Below are positions 9,859 through 20,407 of a stretch of 64,000 bases of DNA, piece after piece (within the stretch, counting starts at the first letter, position 1; each line of letters begins with the position of its first letter). The position numbers were made by a program, and so were the translations under genes. The notes below the pieces were generated by a model. That model saw nothing but the letters and a program-made list of their open reading frames with translations. It ran no database searches and was not told the DNA's origin. Origin of the DNA: Dendrocalamus latiflorus (taxonomy: Eukaryota > Streptophyta > Magnoliopsida > Poales > Poaceae); contig CM029650.1 of assembly GCA_017311315.1 (NCBI GenBank), forward strand, positions 13,163,884 to 13,227,883, given 5' to 3'.

Positions 9859-11247
9859 TTAGTTCCTTCTATGCTTCAACTGCGCTACTCTGATTATTTG
9901 TACATGATTGTACATTAAAGGATGAATAAGTAGGCTTAAGAAATCTTTTAAAAATGAAGCACTATTGTTGTAACTCATCTCATTGTGATCATGATATGGC
10001 ACAAAAGTTTGTTTATCCAAAATATGCAATTTCAATTCAGCAAGCTTATCACATGTAATGCATATTCGGTAAACATAAAAATTATCATCTATACCATAAT
10101 TTCCAATCAAATTGAACTTATATGTATATGCATAGGTACTAACTAGTGATTTTAAACATGAAATTTCAGTAACATTCTCAATCACACTAGATAGCTCTCT
10201 AGGATCATCAAATATGATATAGCACAAAGAATCACTAGGAGATATTCGAGTAAGAACTTCCTTATGAGTAATCAATTCCACATTATGTAAATTGAGCAAA
10301 GAAATTTCAGAACATGGAATTTTCATTCGCACATATGAGTTCTCACAAGTACTCACCGTTTCACAATTAATTCCAGCGCTAATATTGTTATCTTTATTGT
10401 TCTCCTGACTTGATATAGGTGTTGTAGGTATTAAATCATCATGATGTAACAACGGAACAGTAAGTACTTCATCTTCAACCGTGGTTATCTCCTCATCTTT
10501 GACTTCCAATGATGCCGGTTGTTGAATGTTTAATTCCTCATCTTCAATTTTAACCTGCACAATGTGAGAAACAACACTAGAAGTAGACATTAATGTGTTA
10601 GTTTCAAAATCAACCTCACTTTGTCCATCATCTACCTCTTTCTTCTCTTTTGGTGTTTCTCTCACACTCTCAATTGGGATGCTCTCAAATTCACATATGG
10701 TGGAATCACACAACTCACTCTTTTTCATACTCTCTTTCCCTTTGGCTATGTGGCTCTCACTCTCACATGGGTTTTGAGGCATCTCAAGTGTTGTTTGTAG
10801 CAATGGGGAAGCACGTGCACTAGGAGTAAAACTTCCACTAGATGGATTAGTTTTAAACGAATTGAAACGAGATGTGGTTTTACCTCCTGTAGGTGCTGTA
10901 CGGGGAGTGTAGGAAGATGATTTTGAAACCCTCATGTCCTCCTCGGTCTTATTGTGCAAAACGACCGGAGGGCCGTGCACACTTGTGTCATCAGCTGGTG
11001 CACCCCCACGTAGATTGTGGTGTGCGAACATGGCACGCAGCTCCCGAAAGTTATTGTTGATGGTCGTACGCAATTGTGTGGCCTCCTCCCCGACGGTGTT
11101 TAGTCCAGTCTGAACTTCCCCGATCTCATCGCGCACGCCATTGTCACCATCATGAAGTTGTTTTTGTAGCATCTCGCGCAACCGAGTGTACTCGGTCCAC
11201 GTAACCGGCGCCTCCGGATGAGGTGGATCCTCCTCGTGACCTGACAT
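9859..11247 (-). CDS. Element I protein: gag N-terminus fused to an accessory domain shared with element E (462 aa)
   Basis: This is an open frame from the ATG at 11247, preceded by a leader. Residues 1-95 are rich in Glu/Arg/Leu and look like the helical gag N-terminus. Residues about 105-148 (SSSYTPRTAPTGG..SRFNSF) match the linker that follows the gag core in C, so the gag core itself is deleted. From about residue 149 the protein follows E closely: an acidic Ser/Glu/Thr-rich linker, then a compact part (about 300-420) with IPCSEISLLNLHNVEL, DDPRELSSV and YVYRICITCDKLAEL. By eye this part is about 90 percent identical to E. The frame leaves the E frame near the end (after NNSASF), probably through an indel. 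There are no enzyme motifs. Function is unknown; a structural role in the particle is one possibility. It is probably not expressed from a complete element. Confidence 0.6.
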   Translation of the reverse strand: MSGHEEDPPHPEAPVTWTEYTRLREMLQKQLHDGDNGVRDEIGEVQTGLNTVGEEATQLRTTINNNFRELRAMFAHHNLRGGAPADDTSVHGPPVVLHNKTEEDMRVSKSSSYTPRTAPTGGKTTSRFNSFKTNPSSGSFTPSARASPLLQTTLEMPQNPCESESHIAKGKESMKKSELCDSTICEFESIPIESVRETPKEKKEVDDGQSEVDFETNTLMSTSSVVSHIVQVKIEDEELNIQQPASLEVKDEEITTVEDEVLTVPLLHHDDLIPTTPISSQENNKDNNISAGINCETVSTCENSYVRMKIPCSEISLLNLHNVELITHKEVLTRISPSDSLCYIIFDDPRELSSVIENVTEISCLKSLVSTYAYTYKFNLIGNYGIDDNFYVYRICITCDKLAELKLHILDKQTFVPYHDHNEMSYNNSASFLKDFLSLLIHPLMYNHVQIIRVAQLKHRRN

Positions 11248-11966
11248 GGGAACGACTCATAAACAAGAAACGAGGTTATATCCGGGTTAGTAAAACAAAA
11301 GCTCTCTCTATGCTTGCAACTCCCTGTCCTGAAAACAAGACAAGCTTACCGTTCCAAAGTGAATCAAGGACAGCAAATCGACAATTGTGACAGCGAACGA
11401 CCTCAACCCGGTAATGTATGAGCGTAACCAAGAGCAAGGGAGTACACCAACGGGTGTAGGTGGAGCTTGGACAATTATGTATTCGCACAAAATTCACAAG
11501 TGCCGACTATTGCAGATTCAATTCAGAAATTTGGGTCAACTTTCACCGCATATATCTCTTAACTGCCTTGCTGGAATGACATGAAATTTTATAGATAGAT
11601 GAACAATGAAGTTTTTAATCTAATGGCGGTGGTCTCACACAAAAATAATCTCGGAATCAAAAGTTATGACGTTTTTGGTGGGGGCTGCAGAGAAAGGAAA
11701 AATGAGCCGAATTGGAATTAGGGTTTGGGGTGGGGAATTTTTTTTGTTTGGATTTTTAATGGAACAAAGATATGACCAGCAACTAGACAATGCTAAGACG
11801 GATACAAATTCAATTTAGCAAACCAAAACTAACAGATTGAAAGGCACAACGGGGTTTGGACAGCAGAAATTAACTCTTTTTGTGGGGCAATTTTTTTTCT
11901 GGACTATAGGAAAGAAAAACCAATCTACTAACTACGGGTAAAGAAGTTATCACCGAGTAAACCTAG
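11248..11966 (-). other. Leader (5' UTR) of element I, L1 type
   Basis: The non-coding leader between primer site and gag start matches the K leader (for example CACAAGTGCCGACT and CTCTTAACTGCCTTG) but sits next to a non-L1 LTR. No riboswitch-like or unusual structure is visible. Confidence 0.7.
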
Positions 11967-11978
11967 AATCTGATACCA
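11967..11978 (-). promoter_or_regulatory. Primer-binding site of element I
   Basis: The minus strand reads TGGTATCAGATTC, matching iMet-tRNA over the first ten bases and then degenerate. It lies two bases from the LTR end at 11981. Confidence 0.75.
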
Positions 11979-11980
11979 CA

Positions 11981-13069
11981 TGATACGGGGAGGGGTCCCG
12001 ATCTTCTCAGTGAGGAACCGTGGATAGTTGATGCGAAGTAGACGATGTCGCTAGTTGAACACTCGCGCCAATGCACGAACCCTCAACTCTTCGGAATACG
12101 CCCAAAACACACCGGATAATTGTTCGTCGCGAGACCACAAACGACGAACGCCAAGTCCCCAATTCCCAATGGAACGACGACTTGACCTTGAATTGCAGAA
12201 CGAACCATGGATCGCCTAATTCTCTCTCAAAGTCCTCGCATGAACTCTCGTATTGAAAGAACAAGCAATAGCTATGTTTCAATCTTATGAATAAAATTGG
12301 TCATCCTCAAAAGGCTGCCAATACAAGGATTATATAGCCCCTTGGGACGTCCATATGGTCCCCAAACCAAGTACAACTCAACCCTATATGGTTTTGGATA
12401 CGAACTCTCACAAAAAGGAAACTATATTTTTCAACCGTCATATTGTTTCTATCCTAACTTTTTATCCGTGATGAATTTGAATCTGGGACCAGATCCATTG
12501 CGTAGCCCTTCAAATTATCTTTGGAACGAGTACAAGAACACCTGAATCGGACTCCGTTTGTGAAAGTTATGGCCTTTTTAGTAACTACCTGTCAGGCTGT
12601 CCCGAACCGAATCCGAATTGAATTCTGAGTTGAATCCGAGTTTGAATTGGGTTCAACACGTGGGAAGTCCGAATTTGGCTTGAAAATCTTATCCAAAACT
12701 TGTAGTTTAAGTCCTTGGGCTTCTCTCCATTTGCTCTCGCACTGCATGGGCTTCTTTCCTCCTTGATCAGCTGCATGGGCTGCTTGGCTTTCTCCTTTCC
12801 ATTCCCAGGGGCTTTGAGCTTTTTGTTCTTGGTAGCAAATATGATTAACCTCCTTGTGCTTCTCCATTGCTTTGGCCCCGGAATCATCATAATATTCAAA
12901 CCTAATAAAAAACAAGAATTTGGCATAAGGTAGTATATCGTTCCCACGAATAGAAGGAAATTCATTAGGAAACAAATTCACCTGACAATATTTAATGCAG
13001 CTCAATACTTCTTTCTAGTGAAATAATGTATTTGATTGAAAAGTACTAATCATGTGCGTATCTGCATCA
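11981..13069 (-). repeat. Chimeric 5' LTR of element I (L3 then L2, 1089 bp)
   Basis: From 11981 to about 12290 (the 3' part of the LTR in element sense) it matches the L3 solo LTR at 53828, with GATCTTCTCAGTGAGGAAC and CGGATAATTGTTCGTCGCG. From about 12290 to 13069 it matches L2 (19351-20407), with GCCCCTTGGGACGTCCAT and the end GTATCTGCATCA. The switch lies in a region where both families share short identity (near CCAATACAAGG). Confidence 0.85.
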
Positions 13070-13132
13070 GGTCATCTCCACCAAAATCGAAGTTATCATC
13101 CTATCGGAAGATCGGGACCCATCGCCTCATCA
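13070..13132 (+). repeat. 63-bp L1 LTR terminus in inverted orientation
   Basis: It matches the last 60 bases of L1 LTRs in plus orientation (TCCACCAAAATCGAAG ... ATCGCCTCATCA), with one C lost in the GACCCC run. It is wedged between two minus-strand pieces and is a rearrangement scar. Confidence 0.8.
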
Positions 13133-13436
13133 CTTTCTCACTTTCTACTTTCACCTCAACTTTTTGCATGTTATCATGTATGATTTGAGAAGGAGTTATT
13201 GGCAGTAGCGTTATTTCCTTATTGTGCCACATGAAAGTGTACTGATTAGTTCTACCATCATGAATAACAGAACGATCATATTGCCATGGCCTACCTAATA
13301 ACAAGTGACATACTTCCATGAACACAACATCACATTCTACAGTATCACGATAAGAACCAATCTGAAAGCTAACATCAACAGTGTACCCAACATTCATGGA
13401 ACTATTATTATTCAACCACTGAATTTGATATGGATG
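13133..13436 (-). pseudogene. Protease-region fragment of a gypsy pol
   Basis: About 100 codons are readable, with NVGYTVDV, IGSYRDTVECDV, VCHLLLGRPWQYDRS and ITPSQIIHDN. These correspond to the region after the protease active site in C (38550-38800) and D. The active-site part (DGGS) is missing. It joins LTR DNA at 13132 and L1 leader at 13437. Confidence 0.8.
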
Positions 13437-14490
13437 TGGCTCAAATCAAGTCACGCATCTCTCAAGCTCTTACCAAATTCTTACAAGTTCTTACCAAAGC
13501 AAACAGGTGGTGCAACCGGTGGCTGGTTCGTGATAAATCTAACTCAAGTGATGAGTAAAGCGATTGCAAGGTACAGTGAGACCTGTTCGGTTAGTAGAAA
13601 ATTGGAGCTTGGATAGGCTATGTATTTTGTAGCAAAGGAAAACAATCAATTAATTTCAGAAATTGCACAGAATTGAATTATAGTTCGTATCTAGCACTTA
13701 GCCTATGTTGCTGATCAACCAAAGATGGAAGAAGGCTAAAATAAGTGTATGGCAATGTATGAGAGTGGTAAATACAAGATAATTAAATCGAATGCAATCT
13801 AGAATTGAAGAACACAAGGATTCATCCAAAACTTGAAAACTGAAGATTTCTGTCCACTGGACAGCACATCGGTATTTCGGTCGTATCTTTTTGTCAGTTG
13901 CCTTTTTTCAAAGATTCTTTTTTTCTCCGTTTTCTGACGGCTTTTTATACAACTTTTGTATTGGGGCCAAGTTCTGGAAACCGACCGAAAAATTCACAAA
14001 AAATTCACAAATGCTGACTGTTGCAGATTCAATCTGAAATTTTGGGTCAACTTCCACCACAGATATATCTTAACTGCCTTGCTGGAATGATGTGAAATTT
14101 TACAGAAAGATGGAAAATGAAGTTTTGAATCTAATGGCGGTGGTATCACACAAAAAGGATTACGGAATCAAAAGTTATGGCTTTTTGTGTGGCGGCTGCA
14201 GAGAAAAGAAAAATCAGCCGAATTGGAATTAGGGTTTGTGATGGGGGAATTCTTTTTTTGTTTGGATATTTATGGAAATAAGGATATGACCAGCAACTAG
14301 ACAAAGCTAAAACGGACATAAATTCAATTTAGTAAACAAAAACTAACAGATTGAAAGGCACAATGGGGTTTGGACAGCGGAAATTAACACTTTTTTGTGG
14401 GGCAATTTTTCTCGACTATGGGAAACAAAAATCAATCTACTAACTAGGGATACAAAAAATTCCTACCGGTTAACTGAAGCTCTGATACCA
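13437..14490 (-). other. L1-family leader with primer-binding site
   Basis: This leader is colinear with 131-1181 of element K. The primer site (minus TGGTATCAGAGC) is at 14479-14490, two bases from the LTR at 14493. Normal downstream coding sequence is replaced by the protease fragment at 13436. Confidence 0.85.
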
Positions 14491-14492
14491 AC

Positions 14493-16523
14493 TGATGAGG
14501 CGATGGGGTCCCGATCTTCCGATAGGATGATAACTTCGATTTTGGCGGAGTTGACCCTTGCGATCCGACTACAACCGAACGACGTCGCTTGCGCCTTAGC
14601 AATCGCTGAACCACACCCCAAGTTGTTATCAACCGTGCCAAGAACGCGGTTGACCTGACCACGAAAGTCTATTCCTGCATGCAATCGAAGAACACGCAAG
14701 AACAAGATAACAAGCAATCTGAAATTGCAAATATTGATATTGAGTTCAAAAGGTGGGATTCCGACGGCTGTCTTGACTGGTGGTCGTCCGACACAACTGA
14801 AGAACAAAGTTTGCACAATGGCTAAACCTAAACTCAACGTAATCCAAGTCCTAGCTGAGGAGACGGCGGCTCTTATATAGAGAGAACAACCCCCTAGGGT
14901 TACAAGGCACATGGGCCCAAGTGGTGGTGGCGCAGCACCTTTTTTGACTCGGACTCAGAAACCAACGAGGACTCTTTTGATGCTTGCGGCCGGCTCAGAT
15001 AGAATTTGAAGATGCGATTGGATCCATTGCAAAGTAAACTTCATAAGCTTTCCATGAAGTACAATAACGTCCCACACGGAGTCCGTATGAGGAAGTTATG
15101 TCCGTTTAAACTTGCACCATTGCAGCAGTCCGAATCCGATTCCAGTACGTGTCCAACACGGACTCTTTTCACGATTGGGGCTGGCTCGAATAGAATTTGA
15201 AGATGGGGTTGAATCCTTTAGAAAGTAGACTTGATAAGCTTTCCATCAAGTACTTGTGGACCTCAAACGAACTTCATATGTGAAAATTATGCACATTTGA
15301 ATTTGGGCCTGTCAGGCTGAATCCGAATTGATCTGGAGGCCGAATTGGATTCCAAAATGTGTCCAACTTGAACTCTTGCTTGAATTGGTGTAAAAGTGAC
15401 GTGGTGCTTTAGTTCAATCTTGATATTGGGCACTATGGTCGTGTGTGTTTGTGGTGATGTGGATACAGACATGATTAGTACTTTTCAATCAAATACATTA
15501 TTTCACTGGAAAGAAGTATTGAGCCGCATTAAATATTGTCAGGTGAATTTGTTTCTTAATGACTTTCTTTCTATTTGTGGGAACGATATACTACCTTATG
15601 CCAAATTCTTGTTTATTATTAGGTTTGAATATTATGATGATTCCGGGGCCAAAGCAATGGAGAAGCTCAAGGAGGTTAATCATATTTACTACCAAGAACA
15701 AAAAGCTCAAAGCCCATGGGAATGGAAAGGAGAAAGCCAAGCAGCCCATGTAGTTGATCAAGGAGGAAAGAAGCCCATGCAGTGGGAGAGCAAAAGGGAG
15801 GAGCCCAAGGACTTAAACCACAAGTTTGGATAAGATTTTCAAGCCAAATTCAGACTTCCCACGTGCTCAACCCAATTCAAACTCGGATTCAACTCGGGAT
15901 TCAACTCGGACTCGGTTCGGGACAGCCTGACAGGCAGTTACTAAAAAGACTATAACTTTCACAAACGGAGTCCGATTCAGGTGTTCTTGTACTCGTTGGA
16001 AAGATAATTTCAAGGGCTACGCAATGGATCTGGTCCCACCTTCAAATTCGTCACAGATAAAAAGTTATAACCGAAACAATATGACGGCAGAAAACTGTAG
16101 TTTCCTTTTTGTGAGAGTTCGTATCTAAAACCATATAGTGTTGAGTTGTAATTGGTTTGGGGACCATATGGACGTCCCAAGGGGCTATATAAGCCTTGTA
16201 ATGGCAGCCTTTAGGGCTTAGACCACGTTTGAGAAAAATCAATCTCCTAAAGTTTTCGAGTTTAGCATTATGCTGAAATTCCTTATGGAATTAGGAGTAT
16301 CTTCTTCAATCAAGATCGTTCAGCCTTTCCGCTGGGAATTGGGTGCACGATTCTTCGCTTGGTGGTCGGCGAAATCAACACGAGTGTGTTTTGGCGGATT
16401 AAAGAGTGTTCGTCCCTTGCATTGGCATTGGAGGATCATTACGATTCATCAAGACTCCCGTGAGTATCCATCCTACGTCGAGAAGATCGGGCGACCCCAT
16501 ATCATGTGGCGTGGTCACATCAT
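14493..16523 (-). repeat. L1 LTR flanked by primer site on one side and polypurine tract on the other, split by a solo LTR
   Basis: The L1 LTR occupies 14493-15454 and 16510-16523, ending ACGCCACATCA-like at the PPT side, with an L2 solo LTR inside. About 90 bases are deleted near 15410 relative to K (the AT-rich ATATATTTTTT segment is missing). A primer site adjoins its left end and a polypurine tract its right end. It is therefore a single LTR between two internal regions, as expected from recombination between elements. Confidence 0.85.
15455..16504 (+). repeat. L2 solo LTR, 1050 bp, TSD TGTGG
   Basis: It begins TGATGTGGATACAGAC and ends GACCCCATATCA, flanked by perfect duplications TGTGG at 15450-15454 and 16505-16509. 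It carries a TATATAAG box at 16186-16193. Its first 370 bases encode the LTR protein module in sense (DMISTFQ ... NDILPYAKFLFIIRF). It was inserted into an existing L1 LTR and then lost its internal region by LTR-LTR recombination. Confidence 0.95.
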
Positions 16524-17407
16524 CCTCCCCTTCTTGATGGAGCTACTCTTGGCCGTAGACCCAACAGAACTTCCACTAGATTGGTTAGTTTTAAACGAAT
16601 CGAAACGAGATGTGGTTTTACCTCCTGTAGGTGCTGTACGGGGAGTGTAGGAAGATGATTTCGACACCCTTATGTCCTGTTATACTTGCATCTCAGCCTT
16701 AGTGGCTTGATGCACCAACTCCACCATGTTGTTGTAGGGTTGAAATTCGACAATTTGCTTGATGGAAGGTTGCAAACCAGCAAGGAAACGGGCCATAGTT
16801 TGCTCCTCTTGTTCATAAACATTAGCCCTTATCATAGCCATTTCCATCTCTTTGTAGTACTCCTCAATCGTGAAACTCCCTTGCTTCAAGTTCTGCAATT
16901 TATCAAAAAGATCTCGTTTGTAATGTTTAGGAACAAACCTTGCCCTCATATGGTACTTCATCTCTTCCCATGTAGTGATGGGTGGCTCATTGTTCTCCAT
17001 CCTTTGGTTTTGCATTTGTTCCCACCAAACCAAGGCATAATCATTGAATTCTAGTCCCACCATATGGATTTTCTTTTCTTCAAAATAGTTGTGAAAGCGG
17101 AACACCTTGTCCACCTTAAGTTCCCAAGTGAGGTATTCTTCGAGCTCATGTGTACCTGAAAACGAAGGCTTTGTAAATTTAAGCTTACCAAATTTCTCCT
17201 CGTGTGGTCGTTCTTCGCCATAACGATTATGGCGGTGGTAGCCATCGTCGTAGTGCGGAAAGTCATCGTCGTCAACGTGAAGTGCTCCCCCACCGCGGCC
17301 TCCATGTCCATGGCTTCTCCCCGGACCATGGAAGCCGCCCCCTGCACCTCTCCCAGGCGGGGGTGGACGGATGGCGTTTGCCACCATGCGGTCTGGACGT
17401 TGCTGTG
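16524..17407 (-). pseudogene. Fragment G: polypurine tract fused to a gag remnant, pol deleted
   Basis: On minus, the gag core reads from about 17407 to 16680: GGGFHGPGRSHGHGGRG, FGKLKFTKPSF, EEYLTWELKVDKVF, LVWWEQM, RARFVPKHYKRDLFDKL and MARFLAGL. It stops at 16680 after ATKAEMQV, and the linker continues to about 16545. The linker then joins a polypurine tract (minus AAGAAGGGGAGGA, 16524-16536) and an LTR. All of protease to integrase is missing. The frame starts inside the LTR to its right (17516), so the first residues are LTR-derived. Closest relative in the window is C. Confidence 0.8.
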
Positions 17408-18295
17408 CATCAAGGTACTCACGAGGATTCGACGAACTGTAGTGATCTCCCGTTGCCAATGCAAGAGTTAGCGCTCTATAATTCGCCCAACCACACGTGC
17501 TGAACTTCACGACCACCGATGAAGTTCCATCGCGCTCCCAATTCCCAACGGAAAGGTTGAACGATCTTGATTTTCAGCGAACTCCCAATTCCCTCAAGTT
17601 GGTTCAGCCAACGGAAAGAACAAGAATTATCAAAAGTGGTCTGAGCCCTAAAGGCTGCCAATACAAGGCTTATATAGCCCCTTGGGACGTCTATATGGTC
17701 CCCAAACCAAGTACAACTCAACCCTATATGGTTTTTGATACGAACTCTTACAAAAAGGAAACTATATTTTTCACCCGTCATATTGTTTCGGTCATAACTT
17801 TTTATCCGTGCGGAATTTGAAGGTGGGAACAGATCCATTGCGTAGTCCTTGAAATTATCTTTCTAACGAGTACAAGAACACCTGAATCGGACGCCGTTTG
17901 TGAAAGTTATGACCTTTTTAGTAAATGCCTGTCAGGCTGTCCCGAACCGAGTCCGAATTGAATCCTGAGTTGAATCCGAGTTTGAATTGGATTGAGCACG
18001 TGGGAAGTCCGAATTTGGCTTGAAAATCTTATCCAAAACTTGTAGTTTAAGTCCTTGGGCTCCTCCCTTTTGCTCTCCCAAGTCCTCACATGAGTCATAC
18101 CTAAGAATACATAAAATACTAGCATGAGGTAGTATTCCAAGTTCATCATCAATTAAAGGAAACTCCTTAAGAAACAAAAGCACCTGTTTGTTTAAACGCT
18201 TGGCTCTTGCCCTCGTCATTAGGCCCTCTGGTTCTTGGATATTCTCATGCGTGCTTGGAGTGGAAGATGTATATGTAATGGGGATGTCCTCATCA
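17408..18295 (-). repeat. Recombinant LTR, L2-like 3' half with a C-type 5' half
   Basis: In minus orientation it starts TGATGAGGACATCCCC at 18295, like the C LTR, and carries the module MTRARAKRLNKQV..FLKEF..GILPHASILCILRY. From about 18070 it follows L2 (CTTGGGCTCCTCCCTTTTG, CCCCTTGGGACGT). Its last 45 bases or so are missing, and it runs straight into gag near 17408. Confidence 0.75.
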
Positions 18296-19020
18296 TCCTA
18301 CTTCCTCATCTCGTGGAGGTGTGCCACCCACACGATGAACACTGCCATCCTCTTGTTGTGGTCGAAGTGCGCGCACCACATAGTTCGCAATGTTGGTACG
18401 TAGGACATTCATTTGTTGGTTCATCTCATTGCGCATGTATTGTGTGGAGTTGTTGATCTCTGCCTTGAGTTGCTCCTCCAAGGCAGAAGTAGTAGCGGCG
18501 AACCCATTGCGCAAAGTTCCCCTCAAAGCTTGGAATTGAAAACGTGTCACCGGGATATTCAAACCTTGCTCCTCTCCCATGTTGTCGTCTTCTCCTGGCA
18601 TGGTTAGTAGCACAAAAAAAACACAAAAACCACAAATATATGGGTAATTTGTGTTCACTCAATCTCACTTTTCCTCTCCCAAGTAAAGTTTTTACCTTTC
18701 CGAAGTAAATTGAGGCCAAAAGAAACTTACACTTGGTGGTGGCTATAATAACAAGTGATGATCAAGCGGATTTAAAAGTGACTCACAATTGCACGGCAAA
18801 GGATATTTTGTGGATCTTGGTTAGGAAGTATTTATCCTACATTATCTGAATTTCACGATGTTGTAAAATTAAGTAATAATCCAAGCTAGAAAATATTGCC
18901 TATGTGCTGATCCAGTAGATATAAGTGATGTGTATGAACGCACACGCAATGATCAATGTGACTCAATGCAACAAAGAAATGAGCTAAATAGAAGCAATTA
19001 GGAACAATAGCTCGTTTGCA
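18296..19020 (-). pseudogene. gag N-terminal fragment and leader, C-like
   Basis: The leader occupies 19020 to 18601. The gag start at 18600 (MPGEDDNMGEEQG) is followed by FQFQALRGTLRNGFA, ALEEQLKAEINNST and NEMNQQMNVLRTNI, colinear with C (36862 onward). It ends at GTPPRDEEVG, where LTR DNA begins at 18295. This is about 100 residues of a predicted helical N-terminal domain; the core is lost. Confidence 0.8.
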
Positions 19021-19035
19021 CAATGAGCTAAATAG
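19021..19035. other. Short filler-like segment at a deletion junction
   Basis: AATGAGCTAAATAG at 19022-19035 is an exact copy of a 14-base stretch 44 bases away in the leader (18978-18991). It sits exactly between leader sequence and integrase sequence. Templated filler of this kind is typical of end-joining repair. Confidence 0.6.
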
Positions 19036-19350
19036 CACGTTTAGAAGCCTCCATATTAGCGCGTTCTTGTAGTGGGAGTGGAAGCAAATCAAGTGGCGTG
19101 ATTGGTTTGAAACCATACACCACCTTGAATGGACACAATTGAGTTGTAGAATGTACCGCCCTATTATATGCAAACTCCACATGCGGTAGACAATCTTCCC
19201 ACTCTTTCAAGTTCTTCTTTATCATGGTACGTAGCAATGTTGAAAGTGTGCGGTTCACCACCTCCGTTTGCCCATCTGTTTGTGGATGACAAGTCGTGGA
19301 AAACAACAACTTTGTCCCAAGCTTGGCCCACAAAGTCTTCCAAAAGTAGC
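19036..19350 (-). pseudogene. Integrase C-terminal portion of element D
   Basis: It reads FWKTLWAKLGTKLLF, CHPQTDGQTEVVNR (with the catalytic Glu of the DDE triad), VEFAYNRAVHSTTQ and ITPLDLLPLPLQERANMEASK, then ends at the junction near 19035. It continues directly from the sequence to the right of E (DVKFMSY). GTAGC at the E boundaries is the target duplication, so before E inserted the two halves were contiguous. Confidence 0.9.
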
Positions 19351-20407
19351 TGATACGGGGTCGCCCGATCTTCTCGACGTAGGATGGATACTCACGGGAG
19401 TCTTGATGAATCGTAATGATCCTCCAATGCCAATGCAAGGGACGAACACTCTTTAATCCGCCAAAACACACTCGTGTTGATTTCGCCGACCACCAAGCAA
19501 AGATCAATCGTGCACCCAATTCCCAACGGAAAGGCTGAACGATCTTGATTGAAGAGAACGCTCCTAATTCCCTATGGAACTTCGGCAGCAATGCTAAACT
19601 CGAACAAACTTTAGTAGATTGATTTTTCTCCAACGTGGTCTAAGCCCTACAGGCTGCCATTACAAGGCTTATATAGCCCCTTGGGACGTCCATATGGTCC
19701 CCAAACCAATTACAACTCAACACTATATGGTTTTAGATACGAACTCTCACAAAAAGGAAACTACAGTTTTCAGCCGTCATATTGTTTCGGTTATAACTTT
19801 TTATCCGTGACTAATTTGAAGGTGGAACCAGATCCATTGCGTAGCCCTTGAAATTATCTTTCCAACGAGTACAAGAACACCTGAATCGGACTCCGTTTGT
19901 GAAAGTTATGGCCTTTTTAGTAACTGCCTGTCAGGCTGTCCCGAACCGAGTCCGAGTTGAATCCTGAGTTGAATCCGAGTTTGAATTGGGTTGAGCACGT
20001 GGGAAGTCTGAATTTGGCTTGAAAATCTTATCCAAAACTTGTGGTTTAAGTCCTTGGGCTCCTCCCTTTTGCTCTCCCACTGCATGGGCTTCTTTCCTCC
20101 TTGATCAACTACATGGGCTGCTTGGCTTTCTCCTTTCCATTCCCATGGGCTTTGAGCTTTTTGTTCTTGGTAGTAAATACGATTAACCTCCTTGAGCTTC
20201 TCCATTGTTTTGGCCCCGGAATCATCATAATATTCAAACCTAATAATAAACAAGAATTTGGCATAAGGTAGTATATCGTTCCCACGAATAGAAAGAAAGT
20301 CATTAAGAAACAAATTCACCTGACAATATTTAATGCGGCTCAATACTTCTTTCCAGTGAAATAATGTATTTGATTGAAAAGTACTAATCATGTCTGTATC
20401 CACATCA
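19351..20407 (-). repeat. 3' LTR of element E (L2 family, 1057 bp)
   Basis: It follows the polypurine tract at 20408 and ends at 19351 beside the GTAGC duplication. The E reading frame enters it and stops at 19906, so about 167 residues are LTR-encoded. Confidence 0.96.

Larger units (their letters stand above)
9783..13069 (-). mobile_element. Element I: chimeric non-autonomous element, 3' truncated
   Basis: On the minus strand the order is 5' LTR 13069 to 11981, primer site, L1-type leader (11966 to 11248), one long open frame (11247 to 9859), then 76 bases of E-like sequence up to a break at 9783. There is no protease, reverse transcriptase or integrase. Each part resembles a different family: an L3/L2 LTR, an L1 leader, a C-like gag N-terminus and an E-like accessory domain. 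The 3' LTR is absent. Confidence 0.75.

Noticed and set aside
11387..11584. Short plus frame in the leader of element I
   Set aside because: It lies in a non-coding leader shared by K, where the frame is not conserved.
15396..15833. 145-codon plus frame starting in L1 LTR
   Set aside because: It crosses from the L1 LTR into the L2 solo LTR, so the N-terminus is accidental; the rest is the LTR-encoded tail.
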